A stretch of 64,000 nucleotides of DNA from Atlantibacter subterraneus (lineage in GTDB: Bacteria > Pseudomonadota > Gammaproteobacteria > Enterobacterales > Enterobacteriaceae): NCBI RefSeq assembly GCF_027853245.1, contig NZ_JAPTZM010000008.1; one strand, written 5' to 3'. Below, piece by piece: positions 9,426 through 19,389 of the stretch. A program made the position numbers and the translations under genes. How positions within the stretch are numbered: the stretch's first letter is position 1; each line of letters opens with the position of its first letter. Below the pieces are notes generated by a model. It saw only the letters and a program-made list of their open reading frames with translations. It did no database searches and was not told where the DNA came from.

Positions 9426-12400
9426 TTAAGATGTCATCACCTCTACCAGCACATCCGTTGCCCAGCTTTCCTCGCTATTAAGGACTTTGCCCTCCTGGCA
9501 GGCTTGCGCCAGTTTTACTAGCTGATAAGTCACATCGTCAGTAAAGTCAAAGTTACGCGATGCATACGGGAAGTCGATACGCCAGTATCCCATTCCCTGG
9601 TCGAAGCGAATCTTCAGCGTCTGACCATCCTCAAAGATCACCGTCAGCTTACGATGATGCGGAATATCACGTGGCGAATCGAACACCGTCAGTTCTACCG
9701 CTCTGCCCATCGCCGCAGTAAACCACTGGTCGGCGAAATCCTGAAAATCTGCGTCGCTCATCCAGTCATGGAATGGCCGGTTACCGGGACGATCTTTGGG
9801 CTTAAACAGCGTATCAAGCTTCAGCTCCGCGTCATCGTTCAACTTTGTTTTTAGCGGTTTCAGGATCGCCCCCAGCAGCGCCAACGCAACCGGGTTTTGC
9901 AGATAGCGATCGGTATAGTGAACGCTGGTAATTCGCTGGTTTTTCATCAGCGACTGTGCTTCTTCATGACTGTTAAACAGCGCGTCCCAGAAGCGTTGTC
10001 CGAACTGCGAAAGTGGACCATTTAACTGTTTATGAATCTCTATGTCTTTGACAAGCTCAACCGCGTTCGCTGCTTTCCCCGGCAAAACAAACTCGTTCAG
10101 TTTTATCGTTTTATGGCCGAGGCTTCGAACGACCAGTTCGTCATTCAGGTGCCAGCCTGGCCCCGGGATAGTTGCCTGCTGGCTGCGTGAAGCCAGCGTC
10201 ATTAGGCGATCGGCAAAGGCGATTTGCGCAACAATCGGCAATTCCAGAGCCTGTTCGCTATGACACAAACGCACGCCCAAAGCAGTAAACTGCGAAAGCT
10301 CATGCAACAGCTCCGGATCATCGACGACAGCAGGAATGACAAGGTCGACCGCAACATTGTCTTTAACCCGGTAGTTCTGAATAGCTGCCCGGAATTGACG
10401 AGCATAAAGATCCCACTCATTGAGCGGCCCATTCATCCACAGTGTGAGTTTTTCAGCTCCCTCGTTAATCGCCCGACGAAGGGTATCGCTAATCGCTCCC
10501 GGGCAATATCGGGCATCTGGTAGCGAGAATGTCTCATCATCTGGTAAACCAATGTAGAAACTGAAGTCATCCCCAAGCCAGGTCAGCGCCGCTTTACGAT
10601 CCAGCAGGTCATGATCGTGTCGGGTTTGGGAATCGAGCAAACATTCACTGCATGCGGTATCACAATGGTTGCAGCCCAGCTGTTTCACCATCCCCAGCAG
10701 AATGGTCTCAATGTGTAATGGAGCACTGGACGCAAAACCTGCGCCACCGCTAATCACATCGTAGAGTTGAACGGCTAACACCGATTGTCCATCTTCCAGT
10801 CTGACTGGACGTACTGCGTAGCCCAGTTCTGCCGCGGAGATACCCAAAACCCCGGCCAGCGCCTGACGTAGGGCAACCGCCAGAGTCATGGCAACAATCC
10901 GACCTTCTTCTGTGTTATCCGGCAGATACTCACCGCTTTGCGGCTTGCGTAGAACCATTTCAAAGACATCCGTTCGCGCCAATGCCCCCAGCGTGACGTT
11001 CTTCATGAGCGCCGTCGAACCTGGGCAAATTAGACGTTGATTCTGACTATCGCGATCCGCTTTTCCCGGACGCGGCGGGTAGTGGGCTTCCATACTTTTC
11101 GACGCATCGTTAGCGTTCAACATCGACTCTGCGCGACCGCAGCTCAGGCAAAGTGCGTAACCATACCCACCTTCTCCAAGGCTTTGCTGGAAAACATGCC
11201 CATCAGCGCCAGATGCCATATACCCCATTATCGGGTTAGGCAGCGGTACGGGTTCTGCTTTAACAAATACCCAGGCAGGGACAACCGGGATAAATTTCAT
11301 GGTTTCAATATTGTTCGTCACCGGCGCATGTGCATCAGTTACAAACCCGGCTGGCTGCAGCACCTGGCGACGATTATCCTGGATGATTTTTTCGCCACAG
11401 GCGCTGTTGGTGCAAAATAGCGTCCCGGAACTGCTCAACCCCTCTTCATAACCTATGGTCCCGCATTTGTGACAGCGCCAGGCGCAATCCAGACGCTGGG
11501 CTTCATTGGTATCGGCATTAATATTGTGCCAGTGCAGTGAGACGCCAGCAGAACGGAAGACCCGGCCATCCAGTATGATCTCTGCGCCTGGCGCATATTC
11601 ACGGATGGCAACCCCCAGGTTACGCGAGGGAAGTCCTTTATAACGTGAAACATTATCTTCGCGATCTTTTTTATCCCGGCTTTTCTGTGATTTTTCACGG
11701 ATATAGTCTTCCATAGTGAAGTTATCAAACGTCACCACATCTGTCGGGAAGCCGTATCCCGGCAGGAAAGTCCTGGCCGCCAGGTCACGCAGCAAATACT
11801 CGCCACAGTGCCGCTTTTTCTCCAGTTCTATGCGCTTGCGATAAGGTGTTTGTGGCTGCGATTCTCGTTCCTGGGCTACAAGATCGCGGTAGACGGAAAG
11901 CCATCGCTGCTGCAGGAACGTAATCGCATGGATTGTTTTATCCCGCAACAGGTCGGGTCTGGCGCCATGTAATGCTGTACCTTTCACCAGCCGTTCCAGC
12001 GCCACATCGATATCAAGAACCGGACGCTCGAGCCAGACTTTAAAGCGTTCACACTTTGATTGCCCGTCGTCTTCACCGAAAAACCAGAGGCTATCGAGAC
12101 TGGTTTTTTCTTTATCCGTTTCGCCAATAACGTGACATAAAAAGTCGGACAATAATAATGCATTGACGTGGCGTTGCACCAACCGGGCGGAATTCATTGC
12201 CACCATCGGTGCAGGGATCATCGTTTCAAACGGCCAGAGCGGGTTGGCAAATACCTGTTGATCGTGCGGGTTACCTTTACACAATGTGTAAGATATCGCG
12301 CGCGATTCCTTGCTACGTCCGGCTCGCCCGGCTCGCTGTAAATAATTTGCCGGATGCGGCGGTACGTTGTTCATCACCACGGCGGTAATGCCACCGATAT

Positions 12401-15400
12401 CAACCCCCATTTCCATGGTGGTGGAACAGTTGAGAACATTAAGCTGCCCGTTCTTAAACATCTTTTCGTAGCTTTGCAGGCGTTCTGAAGACTGCTGGGC
12501 AGAGTGCTCTGCAGTGCGGTAGTAGAAGCCACCTTCTACGACACGATCGTTGATATCCGTCCAAACGTTTTCCGAACGTAATTGTGCGATCAGTGGTTCT
12601 TTAATAACCCAGTCACGTACCTTCGCCAGACCCGGAGCGTAGTCTTCTTGCGAACGATCCAGCTTCCAGATTTCCGGCATGGTGACCTTTTGCGCGACAA
12701 AAGCGTCATATTGTGTCTTGGTAAGGTGTTCAAACGAAATGTGGGTGGGCAGATAAGGGGTTAAGCCTTTAAAGGCCGTATCCAGAATCTTATTGGTTAC
12801 CGGACAAATCCAGGCATCTGTGATTAAAGAAAAAGTCATGTGCTCTTTTGGCAGATAGAAACGGTTACCATCAGGTTTCAGCACTGCAAGTGGGCCGGTA
12901 AGTTGGGTCCACGCTTCTTTCAGCCACGTATTGATAATATCCATCGTCGCCGTATTTACGGTTTTGAATCCTGCGCCAAGCATTAATAACTTCACTAAAC
13001 GATGGGATATATTGCCATTACGAATTTGTGGCCAGCGTCTGTTCTGATTATCTTCGGGATCTTTTGTGTCCGGGTTACGGACGAATTTCGATGAAAAACG
13101 GCTACCAATCCAGTTTTTCAACTCATCGTCCAGTTGTGTGAAGTTGCTTTCACGTACGTACAGATCCAGCGTAACCTTAAGAAAATCCTTCCAGTCATCC
13201 AGCGTCAGCCCTTTCTCTTGCCAATGCACCGGCATCTTATGGATCTTCTCCAGCCCCTGATAACCAACCTGAACTAATCCCTGCGTTTCCAGGCTGTTAG
13301 TTCGTTTGGGCCGGCGCATAAACTCCCGGAATAACAACATCTCAGAAAGCTTTAGCGGCCCGCCATTCTCATTGAAAATTTCAGGCTTCAGATAGTGGTT
13401 ATATTGCAGAATAGGGCCGCGAATATCGGCTTTCTCTTTGAGTTCATTAACCATTTCAATCCAGGTCCGCGAAAACAGAATGGTCGCAGCTTTGCCACCG
13501 GTCGCGGCCTGAATAGCCTGTTCAAGCTGTTCGGCTTGCGCTTCAGCCAGTTTTGCTTGTTCCGGCATTCCCCAGCTTCTATACTCTTTCGCCTCATTGT
13601 GGGCCTGTTTTGCCCTCGTCGCTAACTTTTCCAGATCGGCATTGGCATTCGGTGTTGCAGAAGTCTGTGTTCGTTGATGCCAGCTCAGGATTTCCACCAC
13701 ACTACCGCGTAAGCGGCTGCGCTCAGCTTCTTGCTGCATGCGCACTGCCATGCGGGCCGTTCCTTGCCGGCTGTCGGTAAAGGTAATAAGTCGACGGCCT
13801 CGACCTGGTAACGAATCAGGTCCGACGCCCTCTTTTCCTTCTTCACTAATAAAATCCTGACAATATTCCAGAACGGTTGGCACAATATTGGTGACGTAAA
13901 ATGGCCCACCTAATAAGGCTCGGCGGAACGGTTGTTTTCCGCTCGTGCCTCTGTAGCCACAGCTACTGGCACTACATACTTGTTCAATGTCGTTAATAAC
14001 CAGCGGGATGCTGTCATTGTTAATAACACCAATACGACGCGTCTGACGGTCCAGACGCTGTTGGGTATAACCCGCCGCGCTGGTCTTCTCTGCGGCGATA
14101 ATGAGTGGGGGCTGAAAACGACTCTCTTTATCAACTTTTTCTTCTGCGGCATCATGTTCAATATGCACATCATCTTGCAAAGAGAACTCATCACCGCCTT
14201 TATTTTCCCATTGGACAAGTTTTCCTTTTTTGTCCCGCGCCAGAAGATGTGGCTCATTACATTCATTACAGAATGCCAGCTCGTAAACGGGGCTTCCACA
14301 ATCGCAATTTTGGCGTTTGTTCACATACACATAGCCAAAAGGCCACCCCTTTTCCAGCGGTGTACCGTGTTTTAATCTGCATTCTTTATCAACACAGGCC
14401 CACACCCCCTGGGTATTGCGTTGGAATATATGCGCCCTGACCTTAAGAAATGCGGGATCCTTAGTATTGGGTTGTGTGCCAGAGCTGACGTCAATCCAGC
14501 GCAACACATCCTGCTGGCTATAATGCTGTTTTGTTAGTGAGTTCAACCGCTGAGTCATATCATCCAACTTCATTGGATTCGGTTGAGTAACTAGCATGTC
14601 ACGCAAGTAATGCGCTTCAGGTGAATGGGTAAGTGCATCAAAGCGCTCTGGGCTTACGCCTTGCATGTCGTTATCAGGGATTTGCTCAATTTCTTCTAAC
14701 GAAATATTGACGTATTTGCATGGTTCCAGTTGCGGAATAACCCGGCTTCCGTCCAGTACGTCAATGCGCTCCTGTGGTATACCGGATAATTCAGAGAGGA
14801 ATTTTTTTAACTGCTTTTCGGCGTCGCTTCCGGCAATGGTCGCAGAGGTTGCTACAAAGCGAACATCATCTGAAGTCACGCCAAAGGCCGTCATCACGCG
14901 GCGTAACTGCAGTGCCAGTTCAGCGGCTTGCGAGCCGACATAGGTATGCGCTTCATCCAATACGATCCAGCGTAATGATTTTTGTGATTTAGATTGCTGG
15001 ATAATTGGAGCGTCGATCTGGCGTACCATCATATATTCCAGCATTGTGCCGTTGGTCACCAGAATCGGAGCGGGTTCTTCACGCATTTTTTCACGCGAGA
15101 GCACTTCATTCGGCCTTTTTACCTGTTCACTTTTTACTGCAGCATGAAGATTTTCAGTATTACCGTTGTAGAGGCAGTACCGGATCCCCGTACCAAAACC
15201 ACGTGTCCAGGCATCCAGACGCTCACGTTGCGAATTAATTAAGGCGTTAAGTGGATATAAGAAAAGGGCTCTGACACCGATCAGCGGATTGTTGTCGTTT
15301 TCATGCATTTCCCTGTAGAGATCTTCCAGCACCGGCACCATAAAACATTCGGTTTTGCCTGAACCCGTACCGCTGGTCACTACCACTGAATGTTTTTTTT

Positions 15401-15746
15401 CCAGCAGAGCCTTCCAACTGGCTAGCTGATGAGTAAAGGGTTTCCAGTCAGCACCAAAACGGTAGCGTCCATTATTCTGATCATCCAGTGAATCAACCAC
15501 AGCTTTACTGAGCAATGCCTTGCCTTCCGTCAGGCTGCGCATCGTGTTGTTTGACTCTTTCCAGCCAAACATTTGCTGGAAAACGGGAGAAGCAAGGAAT
15601 GAGCCTGATTTCCCACAATCGGCGCCCATTTGTTGCGCGAGGTGCTCACGCAACTGAGGGTTTGTAACCCCCATGATACTCAGCGTTGCTTCTGTTGAAC
15701 GAGACAACGATTGTTCAATAAGTGACGAAAAATAGCGTGTAGTCAT
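9426..15746 (-). CDS. druE: Druantia type III helicase DruE (DEAH helicase with DUF1998-like C-terminus)
   Basis: This is a 2106-aa superfamily 2 helicase. Walker A (TSGTGSGKT, about residues 124-132) and a DEAH box (about 264-267) are followed by a SATI motif near 308. The second RecA lobe carries STTMEMGVDIGG and YLQRAGRAGRS. Two cysteine clusters resemble zinc ribbons (CDCG...CNEC and CHKC...CTNSACG). Near the C-terminus, GGAGFASS is followed by a four-Cys cluster (CNHCDTACSEC), the hallmark of DUF1998 as in DrmB-type helicases. It starts 12 bp after the YjiT-family gene on the same strand, with an AAGGA ribosome-binding site. Size, domains and partner match DruE of Druantia III. In E. coli K-12 the same locus survives as yjiV fragments. 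It probably loads on or unwinds phage DNA; the mechanism is not visible in the sequence. Confidence 0.88.
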   Translation of the reverse strand: MTTRYFSSLIEQSLSRSTEATLSIMGVTNPQLREHLAQQMGADCGKSGSFLASPVFQQMFGWKESNNTMRSLTEGKALLSKAVVDSLDDQNNGRYRFGADWKPFTHQLASWKALLEKKHSVVVTSGTGSGKTECFMVPVLEDLYREMHENDNNPLIGVRALFLYPLNALINSQRERLDAWTRGFGTGIRYCLYNGNTENLHAAVKSEQVKRPNEVLSREKMREEPAPILVTNGTMLEYMMVRQIDAPIIQQSKSQKSLRWIVLDEAHTYVGSQAAELALQLRRVMTAFGVTSDDVRFVATSATIAGSDAEKQLKKFLSELSGIPQERIDVLDGSRVIPQLEPCKYVNISLEEIEQIPDNDMQGVSPERFDALTHSPEAHYLRDMLVTQPNPMKLDDMTQRLNSLTKQHYSQQDVLRWIDVSSGTQPNTKDPAFLKVRAHIFQRNTQGVWACVDKECRLKHGTPLEKGWPFGYVYVNKRQNCDCGSPVYELAFCNECNEPHLLARDKKGKLVQWENKGGDEFSLQDDVHIEHDAAEEKVDKESRFQPPLIIAAEKTSAAGYTQQRLDRQTRRIGVINNDSIPLVINDIEQVCSASSCGYRGTSGKQPFRRALLGGPFYVTNIVPTVLEYCQDFISEEGKEGVGPDSLPGRGRRLITFTDSRQGTARMAVRMQQEAERSRLRGSVVEILSWHQRTQTSATPNANADLEKLATRAKQAHNEAKEYRSWGMPEQAKLAEAQAEQLEQAIQAATGGKAATILFSRTWIEMVNELKEKADIRGPILQYNHYLKPEIFNENGGPLKLSEMLLFREFMRRPKRTNSLETQGLVQVGYQGLEKIHKMPVHWQEKGLTLDDWKDFLKVTLDLYVRESNFTQLDDELKNWIGSRFSSKFVRNPDTKDPEDNQNRRWPQIRNGNISHRLVKLLMLGAGFKTVNTATMDIINTWLKEAWTQLTGPLAVLKPDGNRFYLPKEHMTFSLITDAWICPVTNKILDTAFKGLTPYLPTHISFEHLTKTQYDAFVAQKVTMPEIWKLDRSQEDYAPGLAKVRDWVIKEPLIAQLRSENVWTDINDRVVEGGFYYRTAEHSAQQSSERLQSYEKMFKNGQLNVLNCSTTMEMGVDIGGITAVVMNNVPPHPANYLQRAGRAGRSKESRAISYTLCKGNPHDQQVFANPLWPFETMIPAPMVAMNSARLVQRHVNALLLSDFLCHVIGETDKEKTSLDSLWFFGEDDGQSKCERFKVWLERPVLDIDVALERLVKGTALHGARPDLLRDKTIHAITFLQQRWLSVYRDLVAQERESQPQTPYRKRIELEKKRHCGEYLLRDLAARTFLPGYGFPTDVVTFDNFTMEDYIREKSQKSRDKKDREDNVSRYKGLPSRNLGVAIREYAPGAEIILDGRVFRSAGVSLHWHNINADTNEAQRLDCAWRCHKCGTIGYEEGLSSSGTLFCTNSACGEKIIQDNRRQVLQPAGFVTDAHAPVTNNIETMKFIPVVPAWVFVKAEPVPLPNPIMGYMASGADGHVFQQSLGEGGYGYALCLSCGRAESMLNANDASKSMEAHYPPRPGKADRDSQNQRLICPGSTALMKNVTLGALARTDVFEMVLRKPQSGEYLPDNTEEGRIVAMTLAVALRQALAGVLGISAAELGYAVRPVRLEDGQSVLAVQLYDVISGGAGFASSAPLHIETILLGMVKQLGCNHCDTACSECLLDSQTRHDHDLLDRKAALTWLGDDFSFYIGLPDDETFSLPDARYCPGAISDTLRRAINEGAEKLTLWMNGPLNEWDLYARQFRAAIQNYRVKDNVAVDLVIPAVVDDPELLHELSQFTALGVRLCHSEQALELPIVAQIAFADRLMTLASRSQQATIPGPGWHLNDELVVRSLGHKTIKLNEFVLPGKAANAVELVKDIEIHKQLNGPLSQFGQRFWDALFNSHEEAQSLMKNQRITSVHYTDRYLQNPVALALLGAILKPLKTKLNDDAELKLDTLFKPKDRPGNRPFHDWMSDADFQDFADQWFTAAMGRAVELTVFDSPRDIPHHRKLTVIFEDGQTLKIRFDQGMGYWRIDFPYASRNFDFTDDVTYQLVKLAQACQEGKVLNSEESWATDVLVEVMTS

Positions 15747-15758
15747 CCTTATTCCTTT

Positions 15759-18700
15759 TTATTTATGTACAAAATAACGCAACAGGCTGCACTGGAAGAT
15801 GGCTTTAAACCAGCGGGAATCGAAGTCCCTGACTTGTCTCAGGAAAAATACAGCACCGGGTTTATGGTCAAATACGGCTTCAAAAGATGTATTACCGCTT
15901 GCAACGGCTGCAGCGAAGACGGGTAACCAGGCAACGGAATAGCGGTAATCCGCGTCAGGATTAATGCTGATCACTGGATTCTTTTGTGATGTCATCCAGC
16001 TATGCAGACGCTTGCAGCCGTACTCTGGCCAGCGAGTTTCACTGTGCTCACGTAAAAGCTCCTGATACCACTCGCGAACGAAAAACTCTGGAATAGGCGG
16101 GGGGAATTGTCCGTAACTTAACCATTTCTCAATTTCGTCGGCATATGTCGGAAAAACGAGCCCCAATCGTTGGTACATGCTTTTCACTAGCAAATTCTGG
16201 GTTTCTTCCGGTGCACCCTTTTGGCTCAGGAACAATTTAAATCGCTCGGCTGCGGTTTTGATTTCAAAGATAGGGAAGAACTCCCAAAAAATAGGGAACT
16301 CATTTTCAATGCGGTTCAGATACTCAGCTGACATCTCAAATTTAAACAGCGACATCGCCAGTGCTCGTGGATGGTGTATTAGCGCACGCCAGACTTCAAA
16401 GGTTGCCAGCGGAAGATAACCAAATTGGTCGTACAGGCTACGCATAAACTGCCAGCCGGAATGAGCGGGATCGTTAGCCATCTGTTCAAGTACCAGTGTA
16501 ATGGTATTGACCTCTGACTGGGGATTAAAAAGCTGCGTCGCTTTCTGCAATGAGCGGATGCTACTTTCGTCCAGGGGTAACGAAGGTTCCCCACGAATGA
16601 AGCAGGGGCGAAACGCCATTTCTTCACCCTGTTTGGGGACGACTAACCACGGTCCATTTTTGTGAATAACCGAACTCAGTTCATATTCACCTATCGGTAC
16701 ACCTTCGCTCATTCTTGATGATAATGGGGTGATTTTCCTCTCCGGCTCACTCAATAACATGATGACAGGTGAAGGTAATTGCCTGGCACGATAATGTGTT
16801 GACTCGCTGATGAGAAGTTCTTTTTCGTAATCATAGCGTAAACTGTATTTATAGCGGCGAATCTGCCAGCTCATTACAGCACCTGCGCCTTTGATTTGCA
16901 TCTCTACAACCTGGTCAATTCCTGTCTCAAGAGACAGTAAGTTTTCAATGTGCTCTCTCAGGCTATATAAATTGAGTTCGACGGGGTGTTCCCCCGCGGT
17001 ATAACACCATTCATGCCATGCCTGTAACCCACTTTTGGAACGTAAATGTAATTCCAGTGAAAAACGTGTCGGATCGCCATTTTTACCAAATAAAAAGGCT
17101 CTCGAACCCAGCAAATCATGCAGAGTAATATTTTTATCCAGAGGACATCCATTTACATCAAGGGCCAGGCAACCTTTTGCAGGGAAAGGTAGAGTCATCT
17201 CTACTGGGGCTGCTCCCAAATTTGGGTAAATCTGCAAATAGACAAACGCAGGAGGTATTCCTTCTGCCTTAAGGAATATTTCTGTTTGTCCTGCTGAGCG
17301 TTTGCGAGCCACCTGTAGTGTTTTATCTTTTAAGACAGACATGCAGGGATGTTGCGTTGAGATAACAATGGAACCTTCATTGGCTAGATCGCCACTTTTT
17401 ATTTCAATATTGAAATCTGCCGGCAAGATCCCAATTTTTCGACGCAGTAGTGTTTCATTGTGAGTATTTCTGACAGAAACGTATTGTGTTCCCATCATCT
17501 CTTGTATTTGGCATTCATCTAACGATATGCCATTCAGGTAATATTTGAATTGTATATCTTCAATATCCAGTTTTTGCGCCGTAACTTTAGGTACACCTAA
17601 GAATGTTTCATCAGGATAGCAATTCCAGAGTACACGTTTACCATTAAAATCAAACATACCCAGATTAGATTGCTCTCTCCCGGTACGGATCCTGTATATT
17701 TCATTTCCGGAAATCGTTACATCCTGGCGTCCATATACGGAAAGCGTTTTAAGCCCTAATAGCGACACTGTATCTGGAATACCTGCGTATCCCGAAATAG
17801 TGGTTTCTTCTTTAGGTAAGGCAATAAGAACATTGCTATTACGTACACTACAAGAAGCTTGCCCTTGCAATAACCAGCGTTCCTTATCATCAACAAAAGT
17901 AAGTGGGACCTCGCCAACGGCGATTTCACTATCTTCAAGTTTTATGGAGCCAACTATCATTCCTCCAGTTCGTGCAACAATCGATAGGCTCACAGTGGGT
18001 TGACGTCTGATAAATCTTGATTCATTTTTACGCAGGCGAACTTTGGCATAAGCGTTCTCTAAGGAAGCATAGGCAGGGCCCAGACTGGCTATTTCTTCAC
18101 CATCTTCATATATGGCAAGTTCAAATCTTGTTGTTGAGGGTTCGCTAATGATTGGAAAAGAGATTTCATCAGGCAGTGAGATTATCGCTTGTATTTGATG
18201 AGGATAGTTTTCCAACCAATAGAATTGACAACCGGAACCCTTATTTTTTTGTAAGCGGGATTTAGTTTCTACAGAAGCAGTACATAGCAACCCATTAAGA
18301 AAATGTGTACCAGTTTCATCATCCAGAGGCATGGGAAACTCATCGCGCCATTTAGGATGAACAATATTAAGTTGCTTTACTGGTTCAGTATAATTATTAA
18401 GATTATACATCAGAACCAACGAACTAAGTTTTTCTGCTATATGACTAATGAGAGCTACAGAGGTATCTTCACTAAAAACAATTGGTAGCGCTGACTTTTC
18501 TATAACAGTTCTTACCAGAGAAAGTATGGAGAATCCTGCAAGTTGTGCCTGTCCATATTGATTTAGGATCCGGGAGAATACGGTTTGAAAGTGGCTATCT
18601 GATTCCTTCAGTAAGCGGAATGGTAATCCTCCCTCACTGAACAATGTTCCTAAAAAATTACGTCGTTCTGATTCATAAAACCGAATTGGGCGGAGCCAGT

Positions 18701-19046
18701 AATCTTCCATTCCTTTAGGAACGATATTCCTTAATTCAGCCGACGTGAATGATATGCCCAAACTTTTAAAAACAGGCTCCCATGCCCACCCACACTCCCT
18801 CTCGTAATCTCTTCTATACCATTCTGAACAATATAATGTAAAACAAGCAGCATAACCTTGATCTCGTTTTAACATTTCTTGTTGACCAACTGCCCTGAGT
18901 AATCGTTTTAGCTCATCATATTCTTCTTTTGTTGCATGATACTCATATAAAGGACGATGGTCAGGTTGTTTCAATCCTCTGCGATTAAGGAACTTATTTA
19001 ACCATGAAGTGCATTTAAAGGTAGTTATGAGATCTGAATGACTCAA
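15759..19046 (-). CDS. druH: Druantia type III protein DruH (YjiT/STY4851 family)
   Basis: This 1095-aa protein has no catalytic motif that I recognise. I identify it by its family (STY4851/ECs_5259, of which K-12 YjiT is a truncated member) and by its position directly upstream of the DUF1998 helicase, which together define Druantia type III. It has no signal peptide or obvious membrane segment. The central part (about residues 290-750) alternates short hydrophobic strands and polar turns, suggesting beta-rich repeats. The start is TTG at 19046, preceded by a strong AAGGAG at suitable spacing; no upstream ATG fits better. Base composition is distinctly more AT-rich than the flanking core genes, as expected for a transferred defense locus. 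It is likely co-transcribed with druE. Role: required partner of the helicase in anti-phage defense (known for the family), mechanism unknown. Confidence 0.85.
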   Translation of the reverse strand: MSHSDLITTFKCTSWLNKFLNRRGLKQPDHRPLYEYHATKEEYDELKRLLRAVGQQEMLKRDQGYAACFTLYCSEWYRRDYERECGWAWEPVFKSLGISFTSAELRNIVPKGMEDYWLRPIRFYESERRNFLGTLFSEGGLPFRLLKESDSHFQTVFSRILNQYGQAQLAGFSILSLVRTVIEKSALPIVFSEDTSVALISHIAEKLSSLVLMYNLNNYTEPVKQLNIVHPKWRDEFPMPLDDETGTHFLNGLLCTASVETKSRLQKNKGSGCQFYWLENYPHQIQAIISLPDEISFPIISEPSTTRFELAIYEDGEEIASLGPAYASLENAYAKVRLRKNESRFIRRQPTVSLSIVARTGGMIVGSIKLEDSEIAVGEVPLTFVDDKERWLLQGQASCSVRNSNVLIALPKEETTISGYAGIPDTVSLLGLKTLSVYGRQDVTISGNEIYRIRTGREQSNLGMFDFNGKRVLWNCYPDETFLGVPKVTAQKLDIEDIQFKYYLNGISLDECQIQEMMGTQYVSVRNTHNETLLRRKIGILPADFNIEIKSGDLANEGSIVISTQHPCMSVLKDKTLQVARKRSAGQTEIFLKAEGIPPAFVYLQIYPNLGAAPVEMTLPFPAKGCLALDVNGCPLDKNITLHDLLGSRAFLFGKNGDPTRFSLELHLRSKSGLQAWHEWCYTAGEHPVELNLYSLREHIENLLSLETGIDQVVEMQIKGAGAVMSWQIRRYKYSLRYDYEKELLISESTHYRARQLPSPVIMLLSEPERKITPLSSRMSEGVPIGEYELSSVIHKNGPWLVVPKQGEEMAFRPCFIRGEPSLPLDESSIRSLQKATQLFNPQSEVNTITLVLEQMANDPAHSGWQFMRSLYDQFGYLPLATFEVWRALIHHPRALAMSLFKFEMSAEYLNRIENEFPIFWEFFPIFEIKTAAERFKLFLSQKGAPEETQNLLVKSMYQRLGLVFPTYADEIEKWLSYGQFPPPIPEFFVREWYQELLREHSETRWPEYGCKRLHSWMTSQKNPVISINPDADYRYSVAWLPVFAAAVASGNTSFEAVFDHKPGAVFFLRQVRDFDSRWFKAIFQCSLLRYFVHK

Positions 19047-19389
19047 AGCAAGCTCCTTGCATCATTACAGTGAGTAGTTTGAAACCATTAGAAAAACTTA
19101 ACTAATACCGAGTCACTGCATCATTTATCGGTAACCAGCGTAGATGAAAATACAATGAAAAATCTTAAACTCCTTTGATTTATTCCAAGTATCTTAAGGA
19201 TTTTCTATGTATGTAATGCCTGGAGTCAGAAAATATGATTTCCTGAGAAGCATTTGCACAAGGTTAGTGAATCTCGCTTAATGCGTATCTGCTTAGTAAG
19301 AAGAAGGCTTTAATGGTGTTTTTTTGTACAAGATTTAGCTATTAAAGTGAATAATATCTTAAAACTGTAATACTATGGTTAAGATCACC
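19047..19389. other. Intergenic region upstream of druH
   Basis: This 343-bp AT-rich gap separates the 3' end of yjiN from the druH start. It must hold the druH promoter unless druH is read through from yjiN. I see no open frame of note and no confident -35/-10 pair. The only clear signal is the AAGGAG ribosome-binding site near 19055. Confidence 0.6.
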
